From Lepidostoma basale (taxonomy: Eukaryota > Arthropoda > Insecta > Trichoptera > Lepidostomatidae), in the NCBI GenBank assembly GCA_022606425.2, contig JAHDVF020001501.1:682001-746000 (forward strand): a stretch of DNA of 64,000 bases, given 5' to 3'. Of the stretch, positions 10,416 to 19,844 are shown piece after piece. The position numbers and the translations under genes are program-made. Numbering within the stretch: position 1 is the stretch's first letter; each line of letters starts with the position of its first letter. The notes under the pieces are model-generated. The model was not told the origin of the DNA, searched no databases, and was given only the letters and a program-made list of their open reading frames with translations.

Positions 10416-10760
10416 TTCGCCATAGTGATTCCTGGGAAAAGGTGACCAGAGTGGTTTCCCGTTGCCTTCTCTGGTGGATTTTTCTGTCGGGGTTACCTTC
10501 CCTTAGCTGGTTGGATCTGATTTGGAGGTGCCAGAAACTCGCCTTTCATCCCCTCGTTATCTGCTGTGATCACACGGTTATGAGTGTGACCCCATTGCCC
10601 GGGGTTCGCGACAGGGACGCTAACGAGTTGAACTAGTCAGTAGTGTTGCCGGTGGAATGCAACTGGGCGTTTCGCAGCATTTTATAGAATCACACCCTCC
10701 AGCAATATGTGACTCGCCGCGACCCTACTGACAATTAGAACCCCTTTGGCCCATTTAACA
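10416..10760. other. GC-rich block, unknown repeat
   Basis: This is one of the most GC-rich blocks in the left third, with ACCAGAGTGGTTTCCCGTTG followed by CCTTCTCTGG. The complement, AAGGCAACGGGAAACCACTC, looks like a motif common in LINE/SINE sequences. I see no second copy in the window and assign no function. Confidence 0.35.
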
Positions 10761-10919
10761 TTAAAAATGTTCAAATATTTCCGTAGTATTGCACATTTAT
10801 TGAATACTCATAGTTATTTTTTTTTATGTAACCATATAAAAATTTATTTTAATTATTTCCTGAACAAATATGATAACACTCTAATATGTTCAATTTAAAT
10901 AATGAAAATAAATATAATT

Positions 10920-11185
10920 ATTTATAATATCGCACCTTCGGTAAGACAAGGGCATATTTGTTAAAAATTCTCAAAATGAGTTAAGTATGCCAATGTATTT
11001 TAAAAACATCCCTTTATCTGGAGAAACAAATTAAGTTCAGTCTCATTTTGCCAGAGGGTGATAGTGTATGATCAATATAGCCTGAATAACACGATATTAT
11101 TCATCAAAAATCTTAAAATGTCCCCAATGAAAAATTACAAAACGTGCAATTGTGCCCTTGTCTTACCGAAGGTACGATATATATT
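10920..11185. repeat. Inverted repeat with CTTCGGTAAGACAAGGGCA arms
   Basis: TCGCACCTTCGGTAAGACAA near 10930 pairs with TTGTCTTACCGAAGGTACGA near 11157. Flanking AT-rich bases also pair partly. It looks like another foldback element. The ORF at 11058-11264 overlaps the right arm and is likely chance. Confidence 0.65.
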
Positions 11186-11324
11186 TAGTTTAATTCCACT
11201 AAAATTTATGTTCGTGATATACCTGCAGAAGACAACTAGGTATCGAAACCGGTTAAAGCCATAAAATCAATTTGATTCAAACTAAATATATTATATAATA
11301 TTTAAATTTGATAATCACTTACGA

Positions 11325-11449
11325 AATCACCTCCGTACACCGTTCATCTGGAAGACCACCAAAGAGATGGAGGGACAGCTGACCTCTTCATCCCAGGAGA
11401 CAGGATTCCTGTGCCACAGATTAAAAGAAGTATTAAAAGAAGAAGAAGA
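11325..11449 (+). mobile_element. RTE-like LINE 3' end
   Basis: CATCTGGAAGACCACCAAAG and AGATGGAGGGACAGCTGACC encode the GRPPKRWRDS motif. The fragment ends with AAAGAAGAAGAAG. It is a diverged relative of RTE-A. Confidence 0.7.
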
Positions 11450-11509
11450 TGTTTTATAATATTGCAGAGTTTTTATTATATTATACGGAATTTTTTTGCC
11501 ATACTCAAG

Positions 11510-11880
11510 GCATCATCATAGGTCTGTTCGTCACTGATAATTATCATCGACAAAGGGGCCATAGATTGTTTTATCTCCCACGATGCAGAACCAACCTGCC
11601 AATGGTTATGCCGGTAGGTAGAACATTATCTTTGCTTAATCGTATCACCTCGGAGTTTGACATATTTTGTGATAGTTTGGCTCATCTGAGGGAAGTACTA
11701 TCTTTATTATAATTGTATGGTATATATATTTTATTAATTTGTCATGCATCTTATGTTTCTCGCTCTTTTTATTAATCTCTTATGTATTACTTATTATTGT
11801 GTATCTCTAACTTGTATCTTTAGTGTATTGGAAAAAAAATTCTGTAATGCTTTAGATATGTATAAAATAAATAAATGAAA
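11510..11880 (+). mobile_element. Jockey/R1-like LINE 3' end
   Basis: A short frame reads RLFYLPRCRTNLPM, then FDIFCDSLAHLREVL and stops at about 11712. This layout is common at the ORF2 end of Jockey/R1-type LINEs. The 3' UTR follows and ends in an AAATAAATAAATG-like tail. The clade is inferred from this one region. Confidence 0.5.
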
Positions 11881-12165
11881 TCAGATGTCTAATATTTAGT
11901 AATTTACAATGATATTTCATTATATACTAGCTTCATCACTCTTATGTCACATACTCGTAATATAATTTGATAACGGATAGTTTTATCAACACTAAATACA
12001 TAAAAGCTTTATTATAAGTAAAGACAAACAAGCAGCAACCCTATTCTATTAGATATAAGCGGCGATGGCGCCCCGACGACTGAACACCAAAGAATGCTTA
12101 ATTCTATGAATTCACTCACTGTGCTACAGTAGGAATGCATCGCTTTATTTTTTAAACATATTGAT
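11881..12165. other. Unassigned
   Basis: No supported feature. Confidence 0.4.
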
Positions 12166-12169
12166 TATT

Positions 12170-12270
12170 AAATAAAACTATGTTTTTTAACTCCTTCCAC
12201 TTTTATCTTTATTTCGACAGCGAGACAGACAAAAGTGAAAGTAGTTAAACATCATTTTATTTAATTATTA
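12170..12270. repeat. PAL-F, collapsed palindrome
   Basis: The left arm CCTTCCACTTTTATCTTTAT pairs with ACAAAAGTGAAAGTAGTTA on the right, with almost no spacer (CGACAGCGAGACAG). It looks like an internally deleted copy of the longer PAL-F at 15.12-15.62 kb. Confidence 0.65.
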
Positions 12271-12340
12271 TTTAAAATGAACATCCATCAAGAGATTTCA
12301 GTAAAATCATTTGATTATATTGATTATTGTTTCTTGAACA

Positions 12341-12426
12341 AGGATGTAAAACTCCATATTAAATAATTAATACGAATGAAAACGTCAGTTTTCTAGAAGT
12401 TTTATTATATTTTAAGGGAATGATAT
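12341..12426. repeat. PAL-K, left half (split by transposon)
   Basis: GATGTAAAACTCCATATTAA, then ATACGAATGAAAACGTCAG and TTCTAGAAGTTTTATTATAT form the left arm of PAL-K. The matching right arm starts at 13573, after a 1.15-kb insertion. Confidence 0.8.
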
Positions 12427-13572
12427 CGTGGGTTCAATACTAGAACTAGACAAGTCGAATTTTGGTGGTTTTGAGTTATTTATGCCAAATGTTTGTGTTC
12501 TTCAGGGAGTACTGAATGTTCTAATTGGTTATCTCAAATATTCTACCATTAATAAATTAAAGACAAATTTCAAAAGTAGACAAAAGGAAAAATCATACTA
12601 CGTTTAGTGCTAGAACTAGACAACTAGTAGTGAAATGATAGAAAATGTTAAAAAAACACATTCAGTCTTTTCCAGTTGTGGCGTCATACTACACCAGATC
12701 TGATACCGAACGAAAGTATCTATCCCCAGACTTAAATATAAGAATGTTGTATCGATCTTGTATCAAAGATTGTGAAGAAAAACAAATACCGTGTGTTAAA
12801 GATTCTGGTTATAGAAATATTTTCTGCAATAATTTCAATCTGGGATTCCATCAACAGAAAAAGGATAAATACAAAATTTGCATGGCTGTTGAAGACAGGG
12901 TAATAGTGGATAATTACAAAGAGCATGTAGACATAAAGAACGCAGCAAGAAGAGTTAAAAAAGAAGACAAAGTAATAGCCGAGCGATTAGTTCAATTTAT
13001 ATAAGAGACATTCTCTATGTAACAATTTCTATACATTTTTATATAAGAGTTTTATTTAAACACTTTTGTAGGCTTGTCAATCAGTTTTATTGAGCTAGTG
13101 AATTGTATAGCATCACCAAAATCGCGATAGCTTTGAATAAAGATTAATAAGTAACATTTACATAGTGTTTAAATAAAACTTTCATAAGTATAAAAATAAT
13201 ATACCTAATTAAAACTTTTTTTAAACAGTAACATTAGTATAATAATTCAAGCAATAGTGTCAAAATGTTGGTTCCAACTCATAGATAACTAATTATTACA
13301 CGTACATATCCTGATATACCCCGCAACAATGGTTAGTGCTAAAACTAGATATCTCACTATTTTAATTGTTAAAAAATAATGAAGCCATTTTTGGTCAAGT
13401 TTATACATTTAGTGGCTTCCTTGAACTCTAAGCTATGTTTTTAAACAATAAACTACGTGTTAATTACTATCCTTCTGAAAGTAATGTCATGATTTGTGTA
13501 GCCAAAAACTTGAATTGCCATTATCTCAAAACTATGTATTTAGAGTTATCTAGTTCTAGTATTGAACCCACG
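12427..13572. mobile_element. 1.15-kb DNA transposon with 23-bp terminal inverted repeats
   Basis: The ends are CGTGGGTTCAATACTAGAAC(TAG) and its exact complement at the right end. The flanks read GATAT on the left and ATATG on the right, which allows an ATAT duplication; a TA duplication with one extra base per end fits equally well. Subterminal AGTGCTAGAACTAGA-like copies lie at 12606 and 13333. One ORF (12645-13004) lies inside. The element is too short for a full DDE transposase, so it is likely a deleted, non-autonomous copy. The superfamily is not settled. Confidence 0.8.
12645..13004 (+). CDS. 119-aa ORF, transposase-derived fragment
   Basis: This ORF lies inside the inverted-repeat transposon. 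It reads SYYTRSDTERKYLSPDL, then YRNIFCNNFNLGFHQQKKD and a basic end rich in Lys, Arg and Glu. Segments shaped like PVVxSHY…KYL…NLGFxxPKKD occur in the N-terminal third of uncharacterised insect transposase-like proteins, and on that basis I read it as a transposase remnant. No catalytic DDE triad can be made out in 119 residues. It ends in TAA at 13002. Whether it is expressed is unknown, and host domestication is not indicated because the element ends are intact around it. Confidence 0.5.
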   Translation: MLKKHIQSFPVVASYYTRSDTERKYLSPDLNIRMLYRSCIKDCEEKQIPCVKDSGYRNIFCNNFNLGFHQQKKDKYKICMAVEDRVIVDNYKEHVDIKNAARRVKKEDKVIAERLVQFI

Positions 13573-13690
13573 ATATGTTTCGCCCTTCTAAGGCATTATT
13601 AGATGCCTTAGAAAGGCGAAACATGTCATTCCCATAAAATATAATAAAACTTCTAGAAAACTGACGTTTTCATTCGTATTAATTAAACAT
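13573..13690. repeat. PAL-K, right half
   Basis: ATATGTTTCGCCCTTCTAAGG, TTATTAGATGCCTTAGAAAGG and GACGTTTTCATTCGTATTAA complete the palindrome begun at 12341. A short secondary palindrome (TCTAAGGCAT…ATGCCTTAGA) marks its centre. Confidence 0.8.
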
Positions 13691-13754
13691 ATTGATGTAT
13701 AATTTTTGATAAATATATCCACTAGGATGATGAAAGAGAACGATGATGACGGTT

Positions 13755-14230
13755 CTTACTTCTTCTTCGTGTGCCATATCAGGTCTCCCCAACATTGGCA
13801 ATTACTTACGTAAAGGCTTCTTTATCTTCCGCCGCCCGAAACAACTCTTGCACACTCCCTATTCCAGTCGAATCTTTGATCCCAGACCACACGTTTGCCT
13901 TCGACCGGGACTACGTCGTCCCACAATTTTGTAAATTAACAAAAGTTGGAGCATCTCATATTTCTCTCCACGCAAGATCCGAATAGTAAATCTTACAGAC
14001 CTTTATACATTCCAATAATTCTTTGTTGCAATGAGCTCTCATCAAGACTTCTGAATTGTTGATCAAATCTGTATACGAACGTGTACGACGGTATACGAAG
14101 GATTCTTCTGTGTAATCACATTTCGAATGCCCCTAACTGCTTCAAAATATGCATCTTCAGAGTCTAGGTTTCCTAACCATACAACAGAACGGAGCCAACA
14201 TAACAGTTCTTACTAGTTTAGTGAGGTGGA
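13755..14230 (-). mobile_element. LINE-P fragment (minus)
   Basis: TCTTCTTCGTGTGCCATATC and CAGGTCTCCCCAACATTGG are the complement of the 3' end; upstream coding decays past CTTACAGACC and TCTAGGTTTCCTAACCATAC. It aligns with the 19.85-20.45-kb copy. Confidence 0.7.
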
Positions 14231-14324
14231 GTAAATGATACGAGTAGGTTTCTATTGTCTTTGTCTAAATCTTGTGAAACTGCTGGATGGTAAGTTTGCT
14301 ATTTGCCTAGCGTACAATCTTAAA

Positions 14325-14405
14325 GTGGAGCCGTGTCAGGTACCCCCAACGTTTACGAGCAATGCAGCGAAAGCATCTCTATCCTGCGCCGCTTGGAACA
14401 GGTTT
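14325..14405 (-). mobile_element. LINE-P extreme 3' end
   Basis: CCGTGTCAGGTACCCCCAAC and CCTGCGCCGCTTGGAACAGG match the LINE-P terminus. It is an 80-bp remnant. Confidence 0.65.
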
Positions 14406-14589
14406 ATTTCAAAATATTCAATTATGTTTCATCTTTTTTTAGGTACAACCTGAAGCGTTTTCTTTTATTAATATTTTCAAAATTATTAAACTGTTTTTTT
14501 TTTCCGGTAAAGCGAAATAAAATCGAACCCCCTTATGTGCTACACAGTGGAATTAAAACAGCGTTTTTTCCACTTTTAAGTTAATATTT

Positions 14590-14665
14590 ACAGTTTTTTT
14601 ATATCGATCTCTAGATAATGAAAGTGTAAAATCATTCGAAACACGTCGAGGAAAATAAACTATTA
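14590..14665 (+). repeat. Short dispersed repeat
   Basis: ATCTCTAGATAATGAAAGTG and CGAAACACGTCGAGGAAAAT repeat the 3.72-3.79-kb segment. Confidence 0.5.
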
Positions 14666-14670
14666 TATTA

Positions 14671-15119
14671 TAAAAATTTGAAAAAAAAAGTAAATTGAAT
14701 TTTGTGGATTGGTTATTTCAAAATTGGAATTTTAAATTAACTACAATTCCCGCCCTCAAATCAATGAAAATTTTTGTTGTGATTCCATCGGAGATTAAAT
14801 CGTGAAAGTAGCGAAACCACAGAATAGCTCAGAACCACCCCCGTAATCCCTTTTAATAATCAAAAGCTATGTTCGGCTGCAGGGCTAGTTCCGGGCCATG
14901 ATGCAACCCCTAAATCGAAACAGGAATTAAATCGTGTCCGGTTTCAACTGGAGTTAAGCTTTGCTCCCGTTGTAAATAGCAAAAGCAAAATGCGTTATAC
15001 TAATATAGAGGTTTTAGTGAATGAGTTTTCAAAACATCACCAATTATATTATTAATTTGATTGTTCACAAATGTCGATTGGAAAACAGATTCTTAAAAGC
15101 CCTAATATTAAATAATAAT
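14671..15119. other. Unassigned
   Basis: No supported feature; moderately GC-rich near 14800-14980. Confidence 0.4.
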
Positions 15120-15124
15120 TAAAT

Positions 15125-15617
15125 GAAACGATGTTTTTTTTTTATTCTTCCACTTTTGTCTTTATTTAGACAGCGACCGGTTTCGCCAGGCTCGCTGGCA
15201 TCGATAGACTGGTGATACTATTGTAAACTTGGTCCTTTTGTATACATACAGATCAGGGGTGGTAAACATGATTCTATACAATAATAATCTTCAAATATTT
15301 ATGTAAAATTTACTGAATTTAAATATTGGTATTACAGGTATTCAAGGAGGTTCGTATTTAATACAATTGATTTTAAATTTTATTATCTCTTAACTTTGAA
15401 AAAATTGTCATTATCTTTTATTATTACTGAATTTAAATATTATATGTTATAGTTCTTGGTCCGTAAGGTTGGCATCGCCTTATTCGGTTTTCCCCATCTA
15501 TATAGCTGCTAAGGTCTTTAATCTAACAAAACAATTTTTCGGCTATCGATTACTGCCGAAAAATAGTCGCTGTCGAAATAAAGACAAAAGTGGAAGTAGT
15601 TAAAAAAACATCGTTTT
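15125..15617. repeat. PAL-F foldback repeat
   Basis: The arms pair: AAACGATGTTTTTTTTTTAT and TTCCACTTTTGTCTTTATTT on the left with AAATAAAGACAAAAGTGGAA and AAAACATCGTTTT on the right (near 15577-15617). The ~390-bp inner region starts with GACCGGTTTCGCCAGG and AGCGAGCC-type sequence that recurs at 45.61 kb. It is non-coding. Confidence 0.7.
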
Positions 15618-15701
15618 ATTTAATTATTATTAAAAATTGAACTTCCATCAAGAAATTTCAGTAAAGTTATTTGATTAGCCCAAATATTATTTTCGTCTTG
15701 T

Positions 15702-15713
15702 ACTTAAAAGATT
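15702..15713. repeat. Target-site duplication, left (RTE-A)
   Basis: ACTTAAAAGATT here is repeated at 17323-17334, immediately after the (GAA)n tail. Confidence 0.85.
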
Positions 15714-17270
15714 AAAAACCAAAGAAAGCCTATCAATGAATACACTCAGACAACAAAAATTCCAATTGATGAATGGGAAAGGTACTTCAAACAACTCTAT
15801 TCTATGGACCCGGGGCACGGATACCCGACAATTGAAGCTACTGTAGAAGAAACATTCAGTGAAATAGAGACACTGACACATATTAAGAAGCTGAAAAATA
15901 GAAAGACTCCCGGAATCGATAACATCCCCAATGAATTAATTAAGTACTCTGGCGTAGAATGTATAAAAGAGATCCAAAACATATTTAACAGGATATTGGC
16001 CGCTGGAACTATACCACAGGAATGGAGAATAAGTATAACAACACCTGTATTTAAGAAAGGGCAAAAGAAAAACCTAGAGAACTACAGAGGTATCTCCTTA
16101 TTATACACAATGCTTAAGCTATTTACAAGTATTCTGAAAACGAAACTTGAGCAAAAGATAACGAATAGGGAAGAACAGCAGGGTTTTCGACGAAATCGCT
16201 CCACAACAGATGCAATCTTCATTCTGAGGCAACTGAAAGAGAAAGCAATTGAATATAATAAAGTAGCCTATATATGTTTTGTCGATCTGACTAAGGCATT
16301 TGACAGGGTGTTGTTAAGAGATATTGTAAGAAAATTACAGGAAGGAGGAATATCCAATACATTGATAAAGACTGTCCAAGATCTATATACCAATTGCAAA
16401 ACGAAAATTAAGGTTGACAATGAACTGTCTAGGGAAATTCCTACAAGCAATGGTATAAGACAGGGAGATAGTTTGAGCCCCTTTCTGTTCAATCTTATTA
16501 TGGACGAAATTATAGAAGAGGTAGCTGGCCTGGGACTAGGTTATAAAATGGGCAGTAAAACTGTGAATGTCATTTGCTATGCGGACGATGCCGCATTAAT
16601 AGCAGAGTCTGAAGATGACCTGCAAAGAATGTTGTACAAATTCCACACAGTATCCCAAAGGCTAAATATGGCTATATCAGTCAACAAAACAAAAAGTCTC
16701 ACTATATCTAGGCAACCTGCAAGATGTAAACTGACTGTTGATGATATACCTGTGGAGCAGGTGATGAGTTTCAGGTATTTGGGAGTGGAGATCTGCAGCC
16801 AAAGTGACCTTTATACCGAAGTACGTGAACAAGTCAGTAAAGCCTCTGCCGTGTCAGGATGCCTGAAGAATCTGGTCTGGAAAAACAAGCACATGCGTAT
16901 CGACAGCAAGATCAGAATATACAAAACATGCGTGCGACCCATCATGACGTACGCTGTAGAGACGCGGGCTGACACTGTGCGAACCAAGGGACTACTTAGA
17001 ACATCGGAGATGAAGGTCCTAAGATCAATTACTGGAAAAACCCTCCGAGATCGTGTCCGCAACGCAGACATAAGGAAAACCTGCGAAATAGAGGATATCG
17101 TTCAGTGGAGTAGATCCAGAAGAAGATACTGGAGGGACCATGTAGCCCGAATGGATGGTGACAGACTCGCGTATACAGCCGCCTATGAAATCCCTTCCGG
17201 ACACCGCCCACCTGGAAGACCGCCTAAGAGATGGAGGGACAGCTGGATCTCATCATCCGACGAGATATGA
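15708..17270 (+). CDS. RTE-type non-LTR reverse transcriptase, N-terminally truncated
   Basis: RNA-dependent DNA polymerase of a LINE that copies its RNA onto nicked chromosomal DNA. The frame is open from 15708; the first Met is at 15804, and numbering starts there. Seen: NRKTPGIDNIPNELIK (32-47), the finger motif; GFRRNRSTTDAIF (127-139); VDLTKAFDRV with the first catalytic Asp at 161; GIRQGDSLSPFLFN (217-230); YADD at 259-262 with the Asp pair; SFRYLGVEI downstream; and a C-terminal region YWRDHVARMD…HRPPGRPPKRW typical of RTE-type ORFs. All catalytic residues are present and there are no stops across 488 residues. The endonuclease is absent, so this copy cannot act alone. TGA at 17268-17270. 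The intact frame and strong match to 40.70 kb point to a young insertion. The true coding start belonged to a longer source element, so the Met at 15804 is nominal. Confidence 0.92.
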   Translation, partial: KIKNQRKPINEYTQTTKIPIDEWERYFKQLYSMDPGHGYPTIEATVEETFSEIETLTHIKKLKNRKTPGIDNIPNELIKYSGVECIKEIQNIFNRILAAGTIPQEWRISITTPVFKKGQKKNLENYRGISLLYTMLKLFTSILKTKLEQKITNREEQQGFRRNRSTTDAIFILRQLKEKAIEYNKVAYICFVDLTKAFDRVLLRDIVRKLQEGGISNTLIKTVQDLYTNCKTKIKVDNELSREIPTSNGIRQGDSLSPFLFNLIMDEIIEEVAGLGLGYKMGSKTVNVICYADDAALIAESEDDLQRMLYKFHTVSQRLNMAISVNKTKSLTISRQPARCKLTVDDIPVEQVMSFRYLGVEICSQSDLYTEVREQVSKASAVSGCLKNLVWKNKHMRIDSKIRIYKTCVRPIMTYAVETRADTVRTKGLLRTSEMKVLRSITGKTLRDRVRNADIRKTCEIEDIVQWSRSRRRYWRDHVARMDGDRLAYTAAYEIPSGHRPPGRPPKRWRDSWISSSDEI

Positions 17271-17322
17271 TTTCTGTGTCACAGATCGTCAGATCTATCG
17301 AAAGAAGAAGAAGAAGAAGAAG
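15714..17322 (+). mobile_element. RTE-A LINE, 5'-truncated, with 12-bp target duplications
   Basis: The element is delimited by the 12-bp duplication ACTTAAAAGATT. It carries only the reverse transcriptase half of an RTE-type ORF and a short 3' UTR with GTGTCACAGATCGTCAGATC that ends in (GAA)n. The endonuclease domain is missing because of 5' truncation at insertion. A 129-bp copy of the same 3' end lies at 40.70 kb. Confidence 0.9.
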
Positions 17323-17334
17323 ACTTAAAAGATT
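17323..17334. repeat. Target-site duplication, right (RTE-A)
   Basis: ACTTAAAAGATT, the copy of 15702-15713. Confidence 0.85.
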
Positions 17335-17384
17335 TTTTGAATCCTTTTTTATTACAATCTCCAGCAATGTTAAACTCTTGATAT

Positions 17385-17530
17385 TGTATATAGTTATATC
17401 AACAGTGATGTAAAACTCCCTATAAAATTATAAATACGAATGAAAACGTTTGTTTTCTAGAAATTTGATTATATTTTATGGAAATTACGTGTTTCATCAT
17501 CATGTATTATCAAAGAGCGAAAATCAAACG
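17385..17530. repeat. PAL-K, left half
   Basis: GATGTAAAACTCCCTATAAA, ATACGAATGAAAACGTTTG and TTTTCTAGAAATTTGATTAT are the PAL-K arm. A TTATCAAAGAGCG core follows and the right arm is missing. Confidence 0.65.
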
Positions 17531-17956
17531 CGTTGCTGTTTTTGTACCCGAGCTAATGGAGCCAAGATTAGAAAGCTGATTAAGTAGATTGAAAATAAGA
17601 AAAAATCATATATATGAAACGTTTCGTTTTGGATCCGCCTAAAGGAGTTATACGCATCAGGATTTAAAAATATGTATTTTCGTAATGTACAAATATATTC
17701 ACAAAAAAAAAAATATGTCACTCCGACAAATATTCTCGCATATTTGAAAATATGTCTGGGAGCGTTTGAAAGCGTGTAGAGCAGAGGTGTAACGGAATGT
17801 TACTTACCTAGAACGCTTCTAATTTTATTACTATTGTATTCAGTTATATTACGTGATGATTTAATGGCGTCGTTTTATTTTACAAGTGTATACAATTTCA
17901 AAATAATATTCAAATGCGATTCTAAAACACAAAGTGATGTCAAATATAGAAAAAAA
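17531..17956. other. Unassigned
   Basis: No supported feature. The bases around 17640-17720 form a small AT-rich ORF that looks like chance. Confidence 0.4.
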
Positions 17957-18193
17957 AAAGAAAAAATTCAACTCCGATGGGGCAGTCCAAACCGACTTCA
18001 AAGATTTTATTGATTCCCGTCCGAATGGTTTTTTTTAGTAAAGGGATCGATGAACTACCTATGAGATGGCAAAAGTGCATAGATAGCAATGGTACATACT
18101 TTGATTAAATAAATATATTATATTTTTAAAAAAATCAACTTTACTCGTATGTTCCTCCCATACAAAACGCCAATTTCATATGTAAGGACCTAA
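17957..18193 (+). mobile_element. mariner 3' end, 5'-truncated
   Basis: This matches the last ~240 bp of the mariner at 28.53-29.81 kb. The coding end reads VQTDFKDFIDSRPNG, then an eight-T run shifts the frame before the conserved C-terminus, which is followed by TAA. The terminal inverted repeat ends …ATATGTAAGGACCTAA at 18193, followed by TA. Its downstream flank also looks like PAL-H, as in the 28.5-kb copy. Confidence 0.8.
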
Positions 18194-18219
18194 TATATTT
18201 ATATAAATATTTAAAATAT

Positions 18220-18440
18220 TATTTAAAAAATCAGAAATGTGATCAGTTTTGACAGATATTAAATAAAATTAAAAAAAGACAATTTTTTAAATATCTGTCT
18301 GACCACATTTGTGAATTTTTTTTTTTAAATATTTATATTTATATAATATCACTGATGGCTTGTATGTCCGAAACATGTTGGGTATTTAATTTTTATTTTT
18401 TTAAATAAAGTGAGTGCTTTATAAAAAGAATATAAAAAAG
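18220..18440. repeat. PAL-H foldback repeat (variant)
   Basis: AATGTGATCAGTTTTGACAG pairs partly with CTGTCTGACCACATTTGTG. The core TATAATATCACTGATGGCTTG leads to TGTCCGAAACATGTTGGG. It lies right after the mariner terminus. Confidence 0.65.
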
Positions 18441-18745
18441 AAACATAGGGAATTTATTTAAATTTAAAAAAAGGGACTCCGGTTTCCCCCAAGATTATTT
18501 GGCTGTGAAGATTTCTTTTCAATTCCCATAGAGTTTAAGCGCTGTCAAACTTATTTGCTGATTTTGAAATTTTGATAAATTGCACCAAACCGGAATAATT
18601 ACCATTACTTTGATCGCATTTAGCTGAAATGGCTACTTAATCAATTTTCCTACATTAAAGAGAATAAATCCTATTTAATGAAGATATATTTATATAAAAA
18701 TCGATAGTAATACGAATAACTATATGAAACACAGTAATTAATAAT
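18441..18745. other. Unassigned
   Basis: No supported feature. Confidence 0.4.
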
Positions 18746-18749
18746 TATA

Positions 18750-18819
18750 TTTAATGCCTAATAATAGTTTTTTAAAAGAACAGTGGATACGTGGAATTAA
18801 ATTTAAATAAAACACAAAA
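18750..18819 (+). mobile_element. NA-TTAG retroposon, left part (split)
   Basis: ACAGTGGATACGTGGAATTAA and AAATAAAACACAAAA match the 600-690-bp part of the first NA-TTAG copy. The family sequence continues at 19553 after the foldback element. The last 12 bases (18808-18819) are the duplicated target. Confidence 0.65.
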
Positions 18820-19540
18820 CAACATTTTGAATGTATACAAATTCTTGTAGACAAATACTGGATTTCACCCATTGCGGATAAATTATTTTTATTTTACAAG
18901 GATTAATTGTATCTCAATAGAGACGAAGATGCAAATTGTTTTTCTGGGAACAGAAGGTGGTGGCCGAGGCGCTTACAGGACTTATGACCTGTCATTGGTT
19001 GGGTTGAGCGATCGCTTCACGTTTAACAATATTCCCCATTCCGCCGTTATGACCACCACGTCTGACAAATTTTTGGAACTTGTATATATGGTAGGTTTTT
19101 ACGCCTACTTTTACAATTTTATGTTCACTCTACACTAGCGTCATCGTTGTTGTATAAATAGAACTGGTACATGCAGGCATATAAATTGGAGAGACATCTC
19201 CAGGCGAAATCTAGTACTGTATGATTTGCATAGACTTTCACAGTACATTAATAAAGGTTTTCTGCTTAATGCTTTCTAATCTTAATAGATGACGCTAGTG
19301 TAGAGTGAACATAAAATTGTAAAAATAGGCGTAAAAACCTACCATATATACAAGTTCCAAAAATTTGTCAGACGTGGTGGTCATAACGGCGGAATGGGGA
19401 ATGTTGTTAAACGTGAAGCGATCGCTCAACCCAACCAATGACAGGTCATAAGTCCTGTAAGCGCCTCGGCCACCACCTTCTGCTCCCAGAAAACACTTTG
19501 CATCTTCGTCTCTATTGAGATACAATTAATCCTTGTAAAA
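18820..19540. mobile_element. REP-T foldback element with 12-bp target duplications
   Basis: The near-perfect arms run from 18887 to about 19143 and from 19289 to 19545, with a 145-bp spacer. Both arms contain the REP-T body (CTCAATAGAGACGAAGATGC, GGACTTATGACCTGTCATTG, GCGATCGCTT) with only a handful of differences. The element is flanked by TAAAACACAAAA on both sides (18808-18819, 19541-19552). Short peptides encoded by the two arms are nearly identical, but this follows from the palindrome and not from gene function. Confidence 0.8.
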
Positions 19541-19552
19541 TAAAACACAAAA

Positions 19553-19770
19553 GTTCGGATCGTCCAGCCTACAATATGTGTGTTATTTTGTTTTAATTTT
19601 GTTATCATATTTTATATTATTTGTTTAAGATTGAGAGATGACTATTGGTGGCGATGAGGTTCGCAACCCATCCCACCGCGTCTCCCGCGGGGGCGAAAAA
19701 AGAAGAATGTCCATTATTTATGCCTATCCCTTTGGGGAGACAGCGTGATGGTTAGTTAGTTAGGTAGTTA
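19553..19770 (+). mobile_element. NA-TTAG retroposon, right part
   Basis: GTTCGGATCGTCCAGCC, GAGGTTCGCAACCCATCCCAC, CGTCTCCCGCGGGGGCG and the terminal GTTAGTTAGTTAGG complete the element interrupted by the foldback insertion. Confidence 0.75.
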
Positions 19771-19844
19771 ATACTTAAATCAAAACAATTGACTTCGAAA
19801 AATTGGCGTTATTCGGTATTCAATAAATTATAAAATTATTCTTC

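Noticed and set aside
15804..17270. Host gene encoding a 488-aa protein
   Set aside because: YADD, GRPPKRW and flanking target duplications show it to be a LINE reverse transcriptase.
18872..19525. Twin 76-88-aa ORFs as a duplicated gene pair
   Set aside because: They are the two arms of one palindrome and therefore must encode the same peptide in opposite strands. No start-context or codon evidence supports a gene.
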